DNA from: Haloarcula salina
GTDB taxonomy: Archaea > Halobacteriota > Halobacteria > Halobacteriales > Haloarculaceae
NCBI RefSeq assembly: GCF_010119195.1
Contig: NZ_WRXL01000005.1
Span: 62,001 to 126,000, forward strand
DNA: 64,000 bases
Direction: 5' to 3'
Position 1 is the stretch's first letter; every line of letters begins with the position of its first letter. Below are positions 17,149 to 25,438 of this stretch, one piece after another. The position numbers and the translations under genes are program-made. The notes beneath the pieces are model-generated. The model was given only the letters and a program-made list of their open reading frames with translations. It was not told the origin of the DNA and made no database searches.

Positions 17149-17838
17149 TTACTGGATCGAGTCTTCCGGGCCGACGACGTTCAGGTCCTCGAACAGTTCG
17201 TCGTAACCGTTGAGTTCGAAGAGGTACTCACCCTGGACGAGTTCGTCGCGCACGGTGTCTTCTGCGTCGAGTTTCTCGCGGGACCGTTCGAGGACTTCCG
17301 CCGCTCCCGACCCCGGGATGACGGCGAGGCCGTCGTCATCGCCGACGACGATGTCGCCGGGATCGACGCTGACGCCGCCGACGGAGATCGTGACGTTGAC
17401 CGACCCCGGATCCTGCTTGAGCGGTCCCTGGGGATTCGTCCCGCGCCCGTAGACGGGGAACTCCATCTCGGCTATCTCGCGGCTGTCCCGGTACGCGCCG
17501 TCGATGACGACGCCGGCGAGGTCGTTCACCTGACAGGACTTGCACATCAGTTCGCCCAGGTGGCCGGTGTCGGTGTAGCCGTCGCAGTCGATGACGAGGA
17601 CGTCGCCGGGCTCGGCCATCGTGATCGCCTTGTGGATGATGAGGTTGTCACCGGGGGAAGCGTTGACTGTGATCGCCGTTCCGGCCAGCTCGACGCCGTC
17701 GTACGCGGGTTCGATGCCCGCGTCCATCGTCAGTCCGATGTTCCCCGTCACGTCGGAGACGATAGTGCTGGGCACGTCCTCGAAAGCCTCGACGATTTCG
17801 CGGTCCGGTCGCTGCACCTCGTGCTCGATCGTGTGCAT
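17149..17838 (-). CDS. RraA-family aldolase-like protein
   Basis: A 229-residue member of the RraA/HMG-aldolase family. It shows the substrate-binding GELMCKS segment and the metal- and pyruvate-binding VVIDGAYRDSREI (Arg-Asp pair), followed by FPVYGRGTNP. Family members include 4-hydroxy-4-methyl-2-oxoglutarate and 4-carboxy-4-hydroxy-2-oxoadipate aldolases and oxaloacetate decarboxylases; true RNase E inhibition is not expected in archaea. In this island it could cleave or decarboxylate a keto-dicarboxylate. The open frame extends to a TTG at 17850, but the ATG at 17838 (MHTIEHEV) is 27 nt after a TATA-like ATTAATCAAT and is preferred. Confidence 0.87.
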   Translation of the reverse strand: MHTIEHEVQRPDREIVEAFEDVPSTIVSDVTGNIGLTMDAGIEPAYDGVELAGTAITVNASPGDNLIIHKAITMAEPGDVLVIDCDGYTDTGHLGELMCKSCQVNDLAGVVIDGAYRDSREIAEMEFPVYGRGTNPQGPLKQDPGSVNVTISVGGVSVDPGDIVVGDDDGLAVIPGSGAAEVLERSREKLDAEDTVRDELVQGEYLFELNGYDELFEDLNVVGPEDSIQ

Positions 17839-17860
17839 GCTGGGAAACAAGAGTATCGGT

Positions 17861-17870
17861 ATTGATTAAT
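17861..17870 (-). promoter_or_regulatory. TATA-like box of the RraA-family gene
   Basis: On the minus strand it reads ATTAATCAAT, centred about 27 nt before the ATG at 17838. Confidence 0.5.
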
Positions 17871-17885
17871 CTATTGGTCCGGGCA

Positions 17886-17903
17886 CTTCGCGGCTGCGCG
17901 AAG
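17886..17903. other. Hairpin between tctC and the RraA-family gene
   Basis: CTTCGCG and CGCGAAG pair perfectly around the 4-nt loop GCTG. It lies in the 3' region of tctC and just upstream of the RraA-family promoter. No T-tract follows on the minus strand, so a terminator role is uncertain. Confidence 0.4.
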
Positions 17904-17991
17904 GGACGAGGGAGGCGGGGCGCTCACCGAGACAGCTCTCGGAAAACGAGTCGCGGAAGTGGGGGGAAAGAAAGACCGCTCGGAGACGGCG

Positions 17992-19002
17992 TTACTGCTC
18001 TTCGATGCCCAGTTCGTCCACGAGGTTCCCGTAGTACTCGTACTGCTGCTCGAGGAACGAATTGAACTCCTCGGGGCCGCGCTGCACCCGGATGAAGTCG
18101 TTGTTGTTCATGAACTCGACGAAGCCCTCGTCCTCGTAGATGGAGTTGTAGACCTCGGTGATCTGCTGCTTGCGCTCGTCGGAGATGTCGGACTGGACGA
18201 AGTGACCGAGCCAGGAGCCGATGCGGACTTCGAGCCCCTCGGCGGTCAGCGTCGGCGTGTCCGGGAGGGCCTCGACCTGCTTGTCGAAGGCGACGCCGAG
18301 CGCCTGGAGCGGGCCGTCGCGGACCTGCGCCGCGGCTTCGGCCGCGCCGACAGCGGTACAGTCGGCTTCCTGGTTCACGACGGCCTGCATCGCGGGCGCC
18401 GCGCCGTCGTAGGAGACGTGCTCGACCTGGACGCCGGCCTCGCTGGCGATCGCCGCGGCGGCCATGTGCCACGAGGAACCGAACCCGGAGTTTGCCATCT
18501 GGTAGGTGTTGCTCTGGCCGTACTCGCGCCACTCCTGGACCGTGCTGAACTCGGCGTCCTCGTGGACGAGAAGCGCCGCCGGGAACTCGGTGTACTGCAT
18601 GATCGGCGTGATGTCGTCCGGGCTCAGGTCGGCGATCCCGAGGTGCTCGAACAGCGCGATCTCGGGGGCCGCGACGCCGATCGTGTGCCCGTCGGGGTCG
18701 GCGTTAGCGGCGGCGTTCATCCCGACTGACCCGGAGCCGCCGGTCTGGTTGCTCACGTTCCAGGCGACGTCTGTGTAGTTCTCGCCGGCCGAGGCCACGG
18801 CCCGACTCGTTCGGTCGGCCCCGCCGCCGGCGGCCCACGGCGAGACGATTTCGATCGGTCGCGCCGGCCACTCCTGCTGGCCCGAGAGGCTGCTCATGCA
18901 GCCCGCGGTCATCGCGATCCCACCGGCGCCCAGGCTCCGGAGGAGGTTACGACGGTTCACAACGGTACGGTCGCTCGTGCCGCTACTGGTGTTGTCCACC
19001 AT
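17992..19002 (-). CDS. tctC: Tripartite tricarboxylate transporter substrate-binding protein
   Basis: A 336-residue extracellular binding protein of the Tct/Bug family. The N-terminus has a twin-arginine signal with lipobox (NRRNLLRSLGAGG, then TAGC), so it is probably a Tat-exported lipoprotein. The mature part starts with WPARPIEIVSPWAAGGGADRT, the usual Bug-protein first strand and carboxylate-binding loop, and has TGGSGSVGM and TPTLTAEG further on. It should bring a carboxylate to the TctAB membrane part encoded 2.3 kb away on the other strand. A TATA-like CTTTTAAG on the minus strand near 19032 lies about 29 nt before the ATG. Splitting tctC from tctBA is unusual but not unique. Confidence 0.92.
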   Translation of the reverse strand: MVDNTSSGTSDRTVVNRRNLLRSLGAGGIAMTAGCMSSLSGQQEWPARPIEIVSPWAAGGGADRTSRAVASAGENYTDVAWNVSNQTGGSGSVGMNAAANADPDGHTIGVAAPEIALFEHLGIADLSPDDITPIMQYTEFPAALLVHEDAEFSTVQEWREYGQSNTYQMANSGFGSSWHMAAAAIASEAGVQVEHVSYDGAAPAMQAVVNQEADCTAVGAAEAAAQVRDGPLQALGVAFDKQVEALPDTPTLTAEGLEVRIGSWLGHFVQSDISDERKQQITEVYNSIYEDEGFVEFMNNNDFIRVQRGPEEFNSFLEQQYEYYGNLVDELGIEEQ

Positions 19003-19158
19003 TGTACCTGATAGTTCGTCGTATGTCCCTTAAAAGTTGGGTTTTTACTGAGGGAGATACCGTCCTGGGAACCGAACGCAAAGGGATTGTCTCTCGTGTG
19101 CGTGCTACGGGACGATTAGTGTCTTCACCGCGAACGTCTACAGACCGTATACCGTAGA

Positions 19159-19167
19159 TTTATAATA
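19159..19167 (+). promoter_or_regulatory. TATA box of the alcohol dehydrogenase gene
   Basis: TTTATAATA is centred 26 nt before the ATG at 19189, so a leaderless transcript is likely. It is the clearest TATA box in the island. Confidence 0.6.
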
Positions 19168-19188
19168 GGTCAACGGACTACACCAACC

Positions 19189-20229
19189 ATGCGCGGGTTA
19201 GCCAAGACTGCTCCCGAAGCCGGCAGTATGGAACTCATCGACGTCGACAGACCGACACCGGCGGCCGACGAAGTCCTCATCGAAGTGGACTACGCGGGGC
19301 TCTGTGGCAGCGACGCCGGAATCTATCAGTTCAAGTCGGCGTTCGAACGAATGAACTTCCCGACGATCATCGGCCACGAATACACCGGAAGCGTCGTCGA
19401 GCTCGGCGCTGACGTCACGCGGTTCGACGTGGGCGATCAGGTCATCGAGCGGCCGATTCGCGGCTGTGGCGAGTGCTATCAGTGCGAAATCGGGATGGAG
19501 AACATCTGTCAGGACACCGAGCTCACCGGAATTGACCACGACGGCGCGTACGCCCAGTACGTCGTCGCCCCCGAGACGTCGTTGCAGGCGGTTCCGAGTC
19601 ACGTCTCGCCGCGCCACGCCGCACTGGTCGAACCCACGGCCATCTGCACCCGAGCGGTCATCGAGAACTCGCGGGTGAGTCCCGGGGACCGCGTGCTCGT
19701 CGCCGGCCCCGGTCCGATGGGACTGCTGTCGGCTCAGATCGCCGACGCCCAGGGCGGCGAAGTCGTCGTCGCCGGGGTCGGCCAGGACACGAATTACCGG
19801 CTCCCGCTCGCGGGAGACCTCGGATTCCCGACCATCAACATCGAGGAAGAGGACCTCGCGGCGTACCGCGAGGACCGCACCGACGGCGTCGGCTACGACG
19901 TGGTGTTCGATACGACGGGGCATCCGTCCGGGCTGCCGATGGCCGCCCGGGAAGTCCGCAAAGGCGGACAGATCGTTCTCGTCGGACAGACGGGTGAGAC
20001 ATCGATGGAGTACACGCCGCTGGTCCGCGCCGAGGTCGAACTCCAGTGTACTTACGGTGCGATGTACCGAGACTTCGATCGAGCGCTCCGGCTGATCGGG
20101 TCGGGCGACGTTGACCACGAGACCTTCCTCGACGACCGTTTCAGCCTGCTTGACGCCGACGAAGCGTTCGAGGCGTTCCTCGCGGGCGAGACGTGCAAGC
20201 CGGTGTTCGACGTGTCCGTACTCCGATAA
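19189..20229 (+). CDS. Zinc-dependent alcohol/polyol dehydrogenase (MDR family)
   Basis: A 346-residue medium-chain dehydrogenase that should oxidise an alcohol or polyol with NAD(P). The catalytic zinc ligands are the Cys of LCGSD and the His-Glu of GHEYTG. The structural zinc site is four cysteines in CGECYQCEIGMENIC. The Rossmann loop reads AGPGPMGLLSAQ. The closest functional families are threonine 3-, sorbitol and galactitol dehydrogenases; the substrate is not predictable. It sits between tctC and a metallo-hydrolase gene inside the putative carboxylate/sugar-acid island, so it may oxidise the imported compound or a derivative. Confidence 0.92.
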   Translation: MRGLAKTAPEAGSMELIDVDRPTPAADEVLIEVDYAGLCGSDAGIYQFKSAFERMNFPTIIGHEYTGSVVELGADVTRFDVGDQVIERPIRGCGECYQCEIGMENICQDTELTGIDHDGAYAQYVVAPETSLQAVPSHVSPRHAALVEPTAICTRAVIENSRVSPGDRVLVAGPGPMGLLSAQIADAQGGEVVVAGVGQDTNYRLPLAGDLGFPTINIEEEDLAAYREDRTDGVGYDVVFDTTGHPSGLPMAAREVRKGGQIVLVGQTGETSMEYTPLVRAEVELQCTYGAMYRDFDRALRLIGSGDVDHETFLDDRFSLLDADEAFEAFLAGETCKPVFDVSVLR

Positions 20230-20371
20230 CACCGATCCGCCCTGATCGCACGGTACCGACCGACGAGGACGACTGTTTCTAGGTGGTTCGACTGACCGGG
20301 CAGTTGCGCGGTCGGGAACGAATTGAGCGAAGGAAACCGCAGGAAATGCCAGCGGACCGACCGGGACCGAG

Positions 20372-21043
20372 TTACTCCGTCCGGGGGTCCCACTCGTTCC
20401 ACTCGCGCTCGACCAGGAAGTCGTCGAGTTTCTGCTTGGGGTTCTCGAAGACGTGCGAGCCGTGGAAGACGAGCAGGGTGTCGAAGTCGTACTCCAGCAG
20501 ATTGTAGAGATTGAGTTCGGCTGCGCGGTGGTCGTCGTTGAACAGCGCGGGCGGTGGCAGGAGGTAGCCGGCCGGGAGACCGCCACGGTCGGAGCCGTCG
20601 AGCGTGTCGCCTGAGATCAGGATGTTGCGGTCCTCGAGTAGGAGCGCCGACGTGGCCTCGGTGTGCCCGGGGACCTGAATCACGCGGATATTGCCGTCGA
20701 GCACGTCGCCGTCCTCGTATGCCACGTCGGGCTCGAAGTCGAGGTCCTCCTCTTCGAGGTGCTCGTAGAGCTTCGACTCGTCGGCCGGCATGGCGAGTTC
20801 GGGGTCGAAGGCGTCCATGACGTGCGAGAGGCCGCCGTGGTGGCCGTGGTCGCCGTGGGTGATGACGACCCGGTCGACGCCCCCGTACTCCTCCTCCAGC
20901 GTCTCGACGAGTTCCGGGCCGTTCTCGTCGAAGGCCGTGTCCACGAGCGTGACCTCGCCCTCGGGAACGTCGGTGAGGACGAGGACACGGACGTGTTCGA
21001 ACTGGATCTGGTCGATACCGTCGACTACGTTGCTGACACTCAT
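20372..21043 (-). CDS. MBL-fold metallo-hydrolase, variant metal motif (copy 1)
   Basis: A 223-residue metallo-beta-lactamase-fold protein. The usual THxHxDHxGG reads THGDHGHHGG (residues 62-71): the second His is Asp65 and the catalytic Asp is Gly67. Other metal-ligand positions look normal: His127 in VPGHTEAT, Asp146 in ISGDTLDGS, and a late His in VFHGSHVFE. The reaction is unknown; a lactone or thioester hydrolase role would suit the neighbourhood. The ATG at 21043 follows a TATA-like sequence (minus strand GATTTACATA, 21071-21080), so the longer frame to 21133 is not used. A paralogue lies at 24331-24978. Confidence 0.87.
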   Translation of the reverse strand: MSVSNVVDGIDQIQFEHVRVLVLTDVPEGEVTLVDTAFDENGPELVETLEEEYGGVDRVVITHGDHGHHGGLSHVMDAFDPELAMPADESKLYEHLEEEDLDFEPDVAYEDGDVLDGNIRVIQVPGHTEATSALLLEDRNILISGDTLDGSDRGGLPAGYLLPPPALFNDDHRAAELNLYNLLEYDFDTLLVFHGSHVFENPKQKLDDFLVEREWNEWDPRTE

Positions 21044-21258
21044 GTTCGTCTCGGAAGTGCCCGTCAGACGTATGTAAATCCACCGGTTCGACCGAAACGC
21101 GGCCGTGTGAACTGTTCGACCCGCTGCCGACACAGGCGGTCACTCACGGTCGCGGTGTCGGCGCCGACACGGGGCCGATCAGGTCCGGCACCGAGTTCCC
21201 GATAGTCCCCGAAACGGGCGGAACGGGGGCTGTCGTGGGCGTTTTCCAGACCAGTACA

Positions 21259-21265
21259 TTTATAC
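21259..21265 (+). promoter_or_regulatory. TATA box of the tctBA operon
   Basis: TTTATAC lies about 40 nt before the ATG of tctB. The start site would leave a leader of about 15 nt containing GAGG, a possible ribosome binding site. Confidence 0.5.
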
Positions 21266-21302
21266 AGCGCTACGCCATTTCCACACGCAGAAGAGGATAC
21301 CC

Positions 21303-21827
21303 ATGATTAAACAGAAAGTAGCGGACTCTATTGACCAACTCGGACCGAGCAGTATCCGCTCGAACCCGCTCGCCGTGGTTTTCATCCTTCTCGCCGTCGT
21401 GGTCATCTTCAGCGCGAGCCAGTTCCCCGACGATGGACAGGTCGGGCCCGGATTCTTCCCGATTCTGGTCGCTGTCGGCATCGTCGTCTTCTCGTTTGCC
21501 GACATCCTGACGAGTACAGAGACGGACCTCGAAATCAGTGAGTTCAGCTTTCGACCGCCGGCAATCGTCCTCGGACTCCTGGTCGCGTACCTGCTGGTGA
21601 TGCCGTTCACTGGTTTCCTCGTCGGAACGATGCTGTACATGCCGGCGATCCTCTACTACTCGGGTATCAAGTCTAAGCCGCTCATGGCGGGGCTCTCGGT
21701 CGGGCTCCCGATCTTGCTGTTCTACATCTTCGCCCGGGTGTTCCTGATCCGACTCCCCGAAGGGATCGTCCCGATCTCGCGCCTGCTCCCGCGGCTCCCG
21801 CTGGTGGTGATCCCCGGATGGTTGTAG
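21303..21827 (+). CDS. tctB: Tripartite tricarboxylate transporter small membrane subunit
   Basis: A 174-residue membrane protein with four helices, as is usual for TctB: AVVFILLAVVVIFSAS, FFPILVAVGIVVFSFADIL, the pair around IVLGLLVAYLLVMPFTGFLV, and a last one near VGLPILLFYIFARVF. It helps the large subunit move the carboxylate delivered by TctC, driven by an ion gradient. Its last 10 nt overlap the start of tctA, so the two are translationally coupled. Confidence 0.9.
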   Translation: MIKQKVADSIDQLGPSSIRSNPLAVVFILLAVVVIFSASQFPDDGQVGPGFFPILVAVGIVVFSFADILTSTETDLEISEFSFRPPAIVLGLLVAYLLVMPFTGFLVGTMLYMPAILYYSGIKSKPLMAGLSVGLPILLFYIFARVFLIRLPEGIVPISRLLPRLPLVVIPGWL

Positions 21828-23299
21828 AGAACATCGGACCAGCGCTGGCGAACCTCGCGGACCCGTTCGTCATCTTTCTGATGACGGCCGGGGTCCTCCT
21901 GGGGATCATCATGGGATCGATCCCGGGGATGACGGCGACTATGACCATCGCCGTGCTCCTGTCGTTCACCTTCACGATGGATCCGGCCCACGGGATGATG
22001 CTCCTGCTGGGTATCTACGGCGGCGCGGTCTACTCCGGGTCGATCCCGGCGATACTGATTCGAACACCCGGGACGCCGTCGGCGGCCGCGACGCTGTTCG
22101 ACGGCCATCCGCTCTCGAAGAAGGGCGAGGCCGGGCGGGCGATCAAGGCGAGCACGGTCGCCTCGTTCATCGGCGGCGTCATCAGCGTGCTCGCGCTGAT
22201 GTTCTTCTCGCCGGTCATCGCCGGTGCGGCGCTGGAGTTCCGGTCGCCCGAGTTCTTCGCGCTCGCGGTCTTCGGGCTGACGATCATCGCCAGCGTGAGC
22301 GGTGACTCGATCACCAAGGGGATGGTGTCCGGCCTGCTCGGCATGCTGGTCGCGACGGTCGGCATCGACCCGATCACGGGCTTTCACCGGTACACGTTCG
22401 ACATGGCGAAGCTCCTGACGGGCGTCGAGTTCATCGCGGTGATGATCGGCCTGTTCGGCATCGCCGAGGGCCTGCGGAAGTACTCGCAGGGCATCGACGA
22501 CGATACCGACGAGGCCGCCCAGGAGATGACCGGCGTGTTCCCGTCGCGCGCCGACCTCAAGTCGATCATGCCGGTGAGCGTCGGCTCGGGGGTTCTCGGC
22601 GCGTTCATCGGCTCGATTCCGGGTGCGGGTGGTGACATCGCGGCGTTCATCACGTACAACGAAGCGACGCGGTGGCTCAAGGACAGCGTCCCCGCGTTCG
22701 GCGACGGGAACATCCGGGGCGTCGCCGCCGCGGAGTCGGGGAACAACGCCAGCACCGGCGGGGCGCTGATCCCGACACTGACGCTCGGTATCCCCGGCGA
22801 CTCGGTCTCCGCGATACTCATCGGCGCGCTGATGGTCCACGACATCAACCCCGGCCCCGGCCTCTACCAAGACGAACCGGAGCTCCTCTATACGATCTTC
22901 GTGGGTTTCCTCGTCATCTACATCCTCATCCTGATATTCGGTCTGCTGGGCGCGAACTATTGGGCCCGCCTCATCAACATCCCGTCGTCCCACATCTGGC
23001 CGGTGATCCTCGTCCTCTGTGTCATCGGCTCCATCGCGCTCCGCGGGAACGTCTTCGACGCGTGGGTGATGCTCGGCGCGGGCGTGCTCGGCTACGCCAT
23101 GCGACTGCGGGGCTACCCCCTGGCACCGATGGTGCTCGGACTGATTCTGGCCCCGATCGCCGAGGTGAACCTGCGGCGCTCGCTCGTGCTCTCGGGCGGG
23201 TCGCTCGACATCTTCTATACGAGCCCCATCGCCCTGCTCGTTCTCCTCCTCAGTGCCGCGGCGATCACCGTCCCGGCAGTGCGGTCTGTCCGCGGGTGA
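21818..23299 (+). CDS. tctA: Tripartite tricarboxylate transporter large permease subunit
   Basis: A 493-residue permease with about 11-12 membrane helices. The family signature is clear in GSIPGMTATMTIAVLL, IYGGAVYSGSIPAILIRTPG and the second half GSIPGAGGDIAAFITYN and LGIPGDSVSAILIGAL, reflecting the internal repeat of TctA. It forms the translocation path and works with TctB (overlapping by 10 nt) and TctC. The substrate is likely a di- or tricarboxylate or other acid; the family includes citrate, tartrate and aromatic-acid carriers, and the sequence alone does not decide. Confidence 0.93.
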   Translation: MVVENIGPALANLADPFVIFLMTAGVLLGIIMGSIPGMTATMTIAVLLSFTFTMDPAHGMMLLLGIYGGAVYSGSIPAILIRTPGTPSAAATLFDGHPLSKKGEAGRAIKASTVASFIGGVISVLALMFFSPVIAGAALEFRSPEFFALAVFGLTIIASVSGDSITKGMVSGLLGMLVATVGIDPITGFHRYTFDMAKLLTGVEFIAVMIGLFGIAEGLRKYSQGIDDDTDEAAQEMTGVFPSRADLKSIMPVSVGSGVLGAFIGSIPGAGGDIAAFITYNEATRWLKDSVPAFGDGNIRGVAAAESGNNASTGGALIPTLTLGIPGDSVSAILIGALMVHDINPGPGLYQDEPELLYTIFVGFLVIYILILIFGLLGANYWARLINIPSSHIWPVILVLCVIGSIALRGNVFDAWVMLGAGVLGYAMRLRGYPLAPMVLGLILAPIAEVNLRRSLVLSGGSLDIFYTSPIALLVLLLSAAAITVPAVRSVRG

Positions 23300-23634
23300 C
23301 GTTCTGCGCCGGGAATCGAGACCGTCGGATCGATTCTAACGCCTACACCGAACAGGTGTCGAAACCGTCGTGTACGGGCGTCAACGGGGACCGAACAGCA
23401 CGTGTCGAGACCCGCATCAGTTCTCGGTCGACTACGTACTGACCACCTCTCACGTCGAACAGTTGTCACCCACCCGGTAGACGGGTAGCGGCCCCTTCAC
23501 TACGAGCCGTTGCAGTCCGCCAGCCAGCTCTTTTCGACATTAGTGAAACGTCCGAAACGGGTGATATCGGCAGTTGAAGGCGTTCCTAACAGGCGTACAT
23601 TCGTTATGTAGATGCACATAATCAGCAACACAGA

Positions 23635-23651
23635 TTTCAATACTATCGAAA
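23635..23651. promoter_or_regulatory. Palindromic operator candidate, site 5
   Basis: TTTCAATACTATCGAAA, a full match to TTTCAA-N5-TCGAAA with a spacer unlike that of the other sites. It lies about 85-100 nt before the stress-protein start at 23735. Confidence 0.5.
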
Positions 23652-23698
23652 TATTTCCGTGCGTCACGCCACGCCCGCTGGCTGGGTATCGCGTCATC

Positions 23699-23709
23699 AA
23701 AAGAATAAT
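23699..23709 (+). promoter_or_regulatory. TATA-like box of the stress-protein gene
   Basis: AAAAGAATAAT ends about 26 nt before the ATG at 23735, favouring that ATG over the ATG at 23708, which overlaps the box. Confidence 0.45.
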
Positions 23710-23734
23710 GGTAGATAATGCAGTGTCATCACGT

Positions 23735-24166
23735 ATGGTCATCGTCGCGGCAGTCGACCGATCGGACAGAGCGTCCGTAGCTATCGAGGAAGCGGAAGCG
23801 CTCGCAGAGGCGTTCGACGACACGGTTCACGTCGTCCACGCACTCACGCGTTCGGAGTTTCTCGATCTCGGAATCACCAGCGCGCAAGCCGAAGAGCCAC
23901 TCGACATGGGACAAGTCCGCAGCGCCGCGGCGGAGATGGCTGAGGACGCTGTCTCGGATCTGTCGGTCCCGTACGAGACGGTCGGGCTGGTCGGGAAGCC
24001 GTCGGACGAAGTCGTGAAGTACGCCGAGGAGCAGGACGCCAGCTACGTCACAGTCAGTCCGCGAAAGCGGTCGCGAACCGGGAAAGTGCTGTTCGGGAGC
24101 GTAGCGCAGTCGATTCTTCTGAACGCGTCCTGCCCCGTCGTCACGAGCACGGTGCAGGAAGAGTAA
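23735..24166 (+). CDS. Universal stress protein (UspA family)
   Basis: A 143-residue protein, the normal length for a single UspA domain. It starts MVIVAAVDRSDRASVAIEEA, with the first strand and Asp, and ends with the nucleotide-binding segment KRSRTGKVLFGSVAQSIL and a last strand, CPVVTS. ATP binding is plausible. It follows the Tct operon and precedes the second metallo-hydrolase; a TTTCAA-type palindrome upstream may place it under the same control. Longer starts at 23612 and 23708 are open, but TATA spacing and domain length support 23735. Confidence 0.88.
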   Translation: MVIVAAVDRSDRASVAIEEAEALAEAFDDTVHVVHALTRSEFLDLGITSAQAEEPLDMGQVRSAAAEMAEDAVSDLSVPYETVGLVGKPSDEVVKYAEEQDASYVTVSPRKRSRTGKVLFGSVAQSILLNASCPVVTSTVQEE

Positions 24167-24330
24167 GATCACGGAGCACTGGCGGTCGCCCGACCGGCAG
24201 GTAGTCGGACTGTGAGTTCGATCCGCTCAGTACCCCGTATCTCGCCAGACTAGGGCGGTTAGGCGGCATTATATGATTCTGGGAATCGGGACAGTTCTTT
24301 ATGAGAACTCGGCGGCAGGTTGTAGTTGGA

Positions 24331-24978
24331 ATGTCTGTAGCAAACGTAGCTGACGGTATCCACACCGTACAGTTCGACCACGTCCGCGTGTTCGTGCTCG
24401 AAGACCGACCCCAGGGACAGACGACCCTCGTCGACGCGGCCTTCCCGGAAGACGGGGCGGAACTGGTCGACGTACTGGACGAGGAGTTCGGCGGCGTCGA
24501 CCGCGTCGTCATCACCCACGGCGACGAAGGCCACTTCGGCGGTACGCCCGACGTCGTCGACGCGTTCGATCCCGAACTGCTCGTTCCCGGCGGGGCCAGA
24601 GGATTCCACGACGCGCTCGATTTGCGCGTCGATGCGCACATCTCCGACGGCGACCTGCTCGACGGGGACCTTCGCGTCGTACAGGTGCCGGGCCATACGA
24701 TCGCGACGACCGGACTCCTCCTCGAAGCCGACGGCCTCTTCATCGCTGGTGACATCCTCGAAGGATCCGATCGGCGGGGACTTCCAGCGGGCTATCTGGT
24801 CCCGCCTGCTGAACAGTTCAACGACCACTCACACGCTGCAGCCGAACGGAACCTCGTGAAACTGTTCGAGCACGAGATCGAGACCGTTCTCGTCAGTCAC
24901 GGCTCACACGTGTACGAAGCGCCCCTGGAGAAGCTCAATGATTGGCTCATCGACCGCGAATGGGACCTCCAATACTGA
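24331..24978 (+). CDS. MBL-fold metallo-hydrolase, variant metal motif (copy 2)
   Basis: A 215-residue paralogue of the protein at 20372-21043, alike from MSVANVADGI through RRGLPAGYLVPP to VSHGSHVYE. The metal motif is THGDEGHFGG (62-71): His63, Asp65, Gly67, His68, the same change from THxHxDHxGG as in copy 1. His122 (VPGHTIAT), Asp141 (IAGDILEGS) and His190/His193 complete a probable metal site. It is about eight residues shorter in the middle. The ATG at 24331 is preferred to that at 24301, since TTCTTTATG lies about 30 nt before it. Function unknown; two copies in one island suggest related substrates. Confidence 0.87.
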   Translation: MSVANVADGIHTVQFDHVRVFVLEDRPQGQTTLVDAAFPEDGAELVDVLDEEFGGVDRVVITHGDEGHFGGTPDVVDAFDPELLVPGGARGFHDALDLRVDAHISDGDLLDGDLRVVQVPGHTIATTGLLLEADGLFIAGDILEGSDRRGLPAGYLVPPAEQFNDHSHAAAERNLVKLFEHEIETVLVSHGSHVYEAPLEKLNDWLIDREWDLQY

Positions 24979-25070
24979 CGACGAGCCGTTTGGACGCTCC
25001 CATCGACGGCCAGTAGCGTCTTCGGTGGGATCGAAGATCACCATAGAGAATAGCTATACCACATAACTAT

Positions 25071-25080
25071 ATTTTATTTC
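25071..25080. terminator. T-rich tract between convergent genes
   Basis: ATTTTATTTC sits between the convergent metallo-hydrolase (+) and HalOD1 (-) genes. Archaeal termination often uses such T-rich runs on the plus strand. No hairpin is needed or seen. Confidence 0.35.
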
Positions 25081-25147
25081 AGAAGGCGAGAGAGGGTTAC
25101 TTCGGCGACGACGAACACCGGGAAGCGACGAAACACCGTCGTTCAGG

Positions 25148-25438
25148 TCACTGATACACCTCGAGAGTCCCATCGCCGAAGACCGATATGTCGTAGGTCG
25201 CGTATTCGAACGTGAAACAGAGACGGCGTCCGGTTCGTTCGAGGGTATCAGCCGAAAAGAGTGCGTTCAGTGCGTCTACGTCGACGGCACCCTGAAACGG
25301 TGGCAACTCTACCGGTTCACAGTCCGCCGCGTCCGAGACAGCCTCGACGATCTCCCTGCTGACGGCGGTATCGCTATCCAGGGAGAGTTCAGTCCGGTAC
25401 ACGAGCTGCCGATCGCCTGGGTTGGGAGGTTTTTTCAT
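25148..25438 (-). CDS. HalOD1 output-domain protein
   Basis: A 96-residue protein consisting of the HalOD1 domain alone. It starts with a strand (LVYRTELSLDSD) and a helix (AVSREIVEAVSDAADCEP), has the conserved ELPPFQGAVDVDALNALF, and ends with strands RLCFTFEYATYDISVFGDGTLEVY. HalOD1 is a haloarchaea-specific small domain often found after receiver domains or alone, thought to act as an output or regulatory module; its target is unknown. It stands alone, with AT-rich DNA upstream. Confidence 0.85.
   Translation of the reverse strand: MKKPPNPGDRQLVYRTELSLDSDTAVSREIVEAVSDAADCEPVELPPFQGAVDVDALNALFSADTLERTGRRLCFTFEYATYDISVFGDGTLEVYQ

Larger units (their letters stand above)
23300..23734. other. 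Intergenic stretch with one TTTCAA-type palindrome
   Basis: No gene seen. It contains candidate operator site 5 (23635-23651) and, near its end, the TATA-like box of the stress-protein gene. The second half is AT-richer than the flanking genes. Confidence 0.6.

Noticed and set aside
19198-20586. 462-codon minus-strand frame opposite the alcohol dehydrogenase
   Set aside because: Antisense to a gene with complete zinc sites; no domain in the product.
21722-22993. 423-codon minus-strand frame opposite tctA
   Set aside because: Shadow of tctA; the Arg/Asp/Glu-rich product matches nothing.
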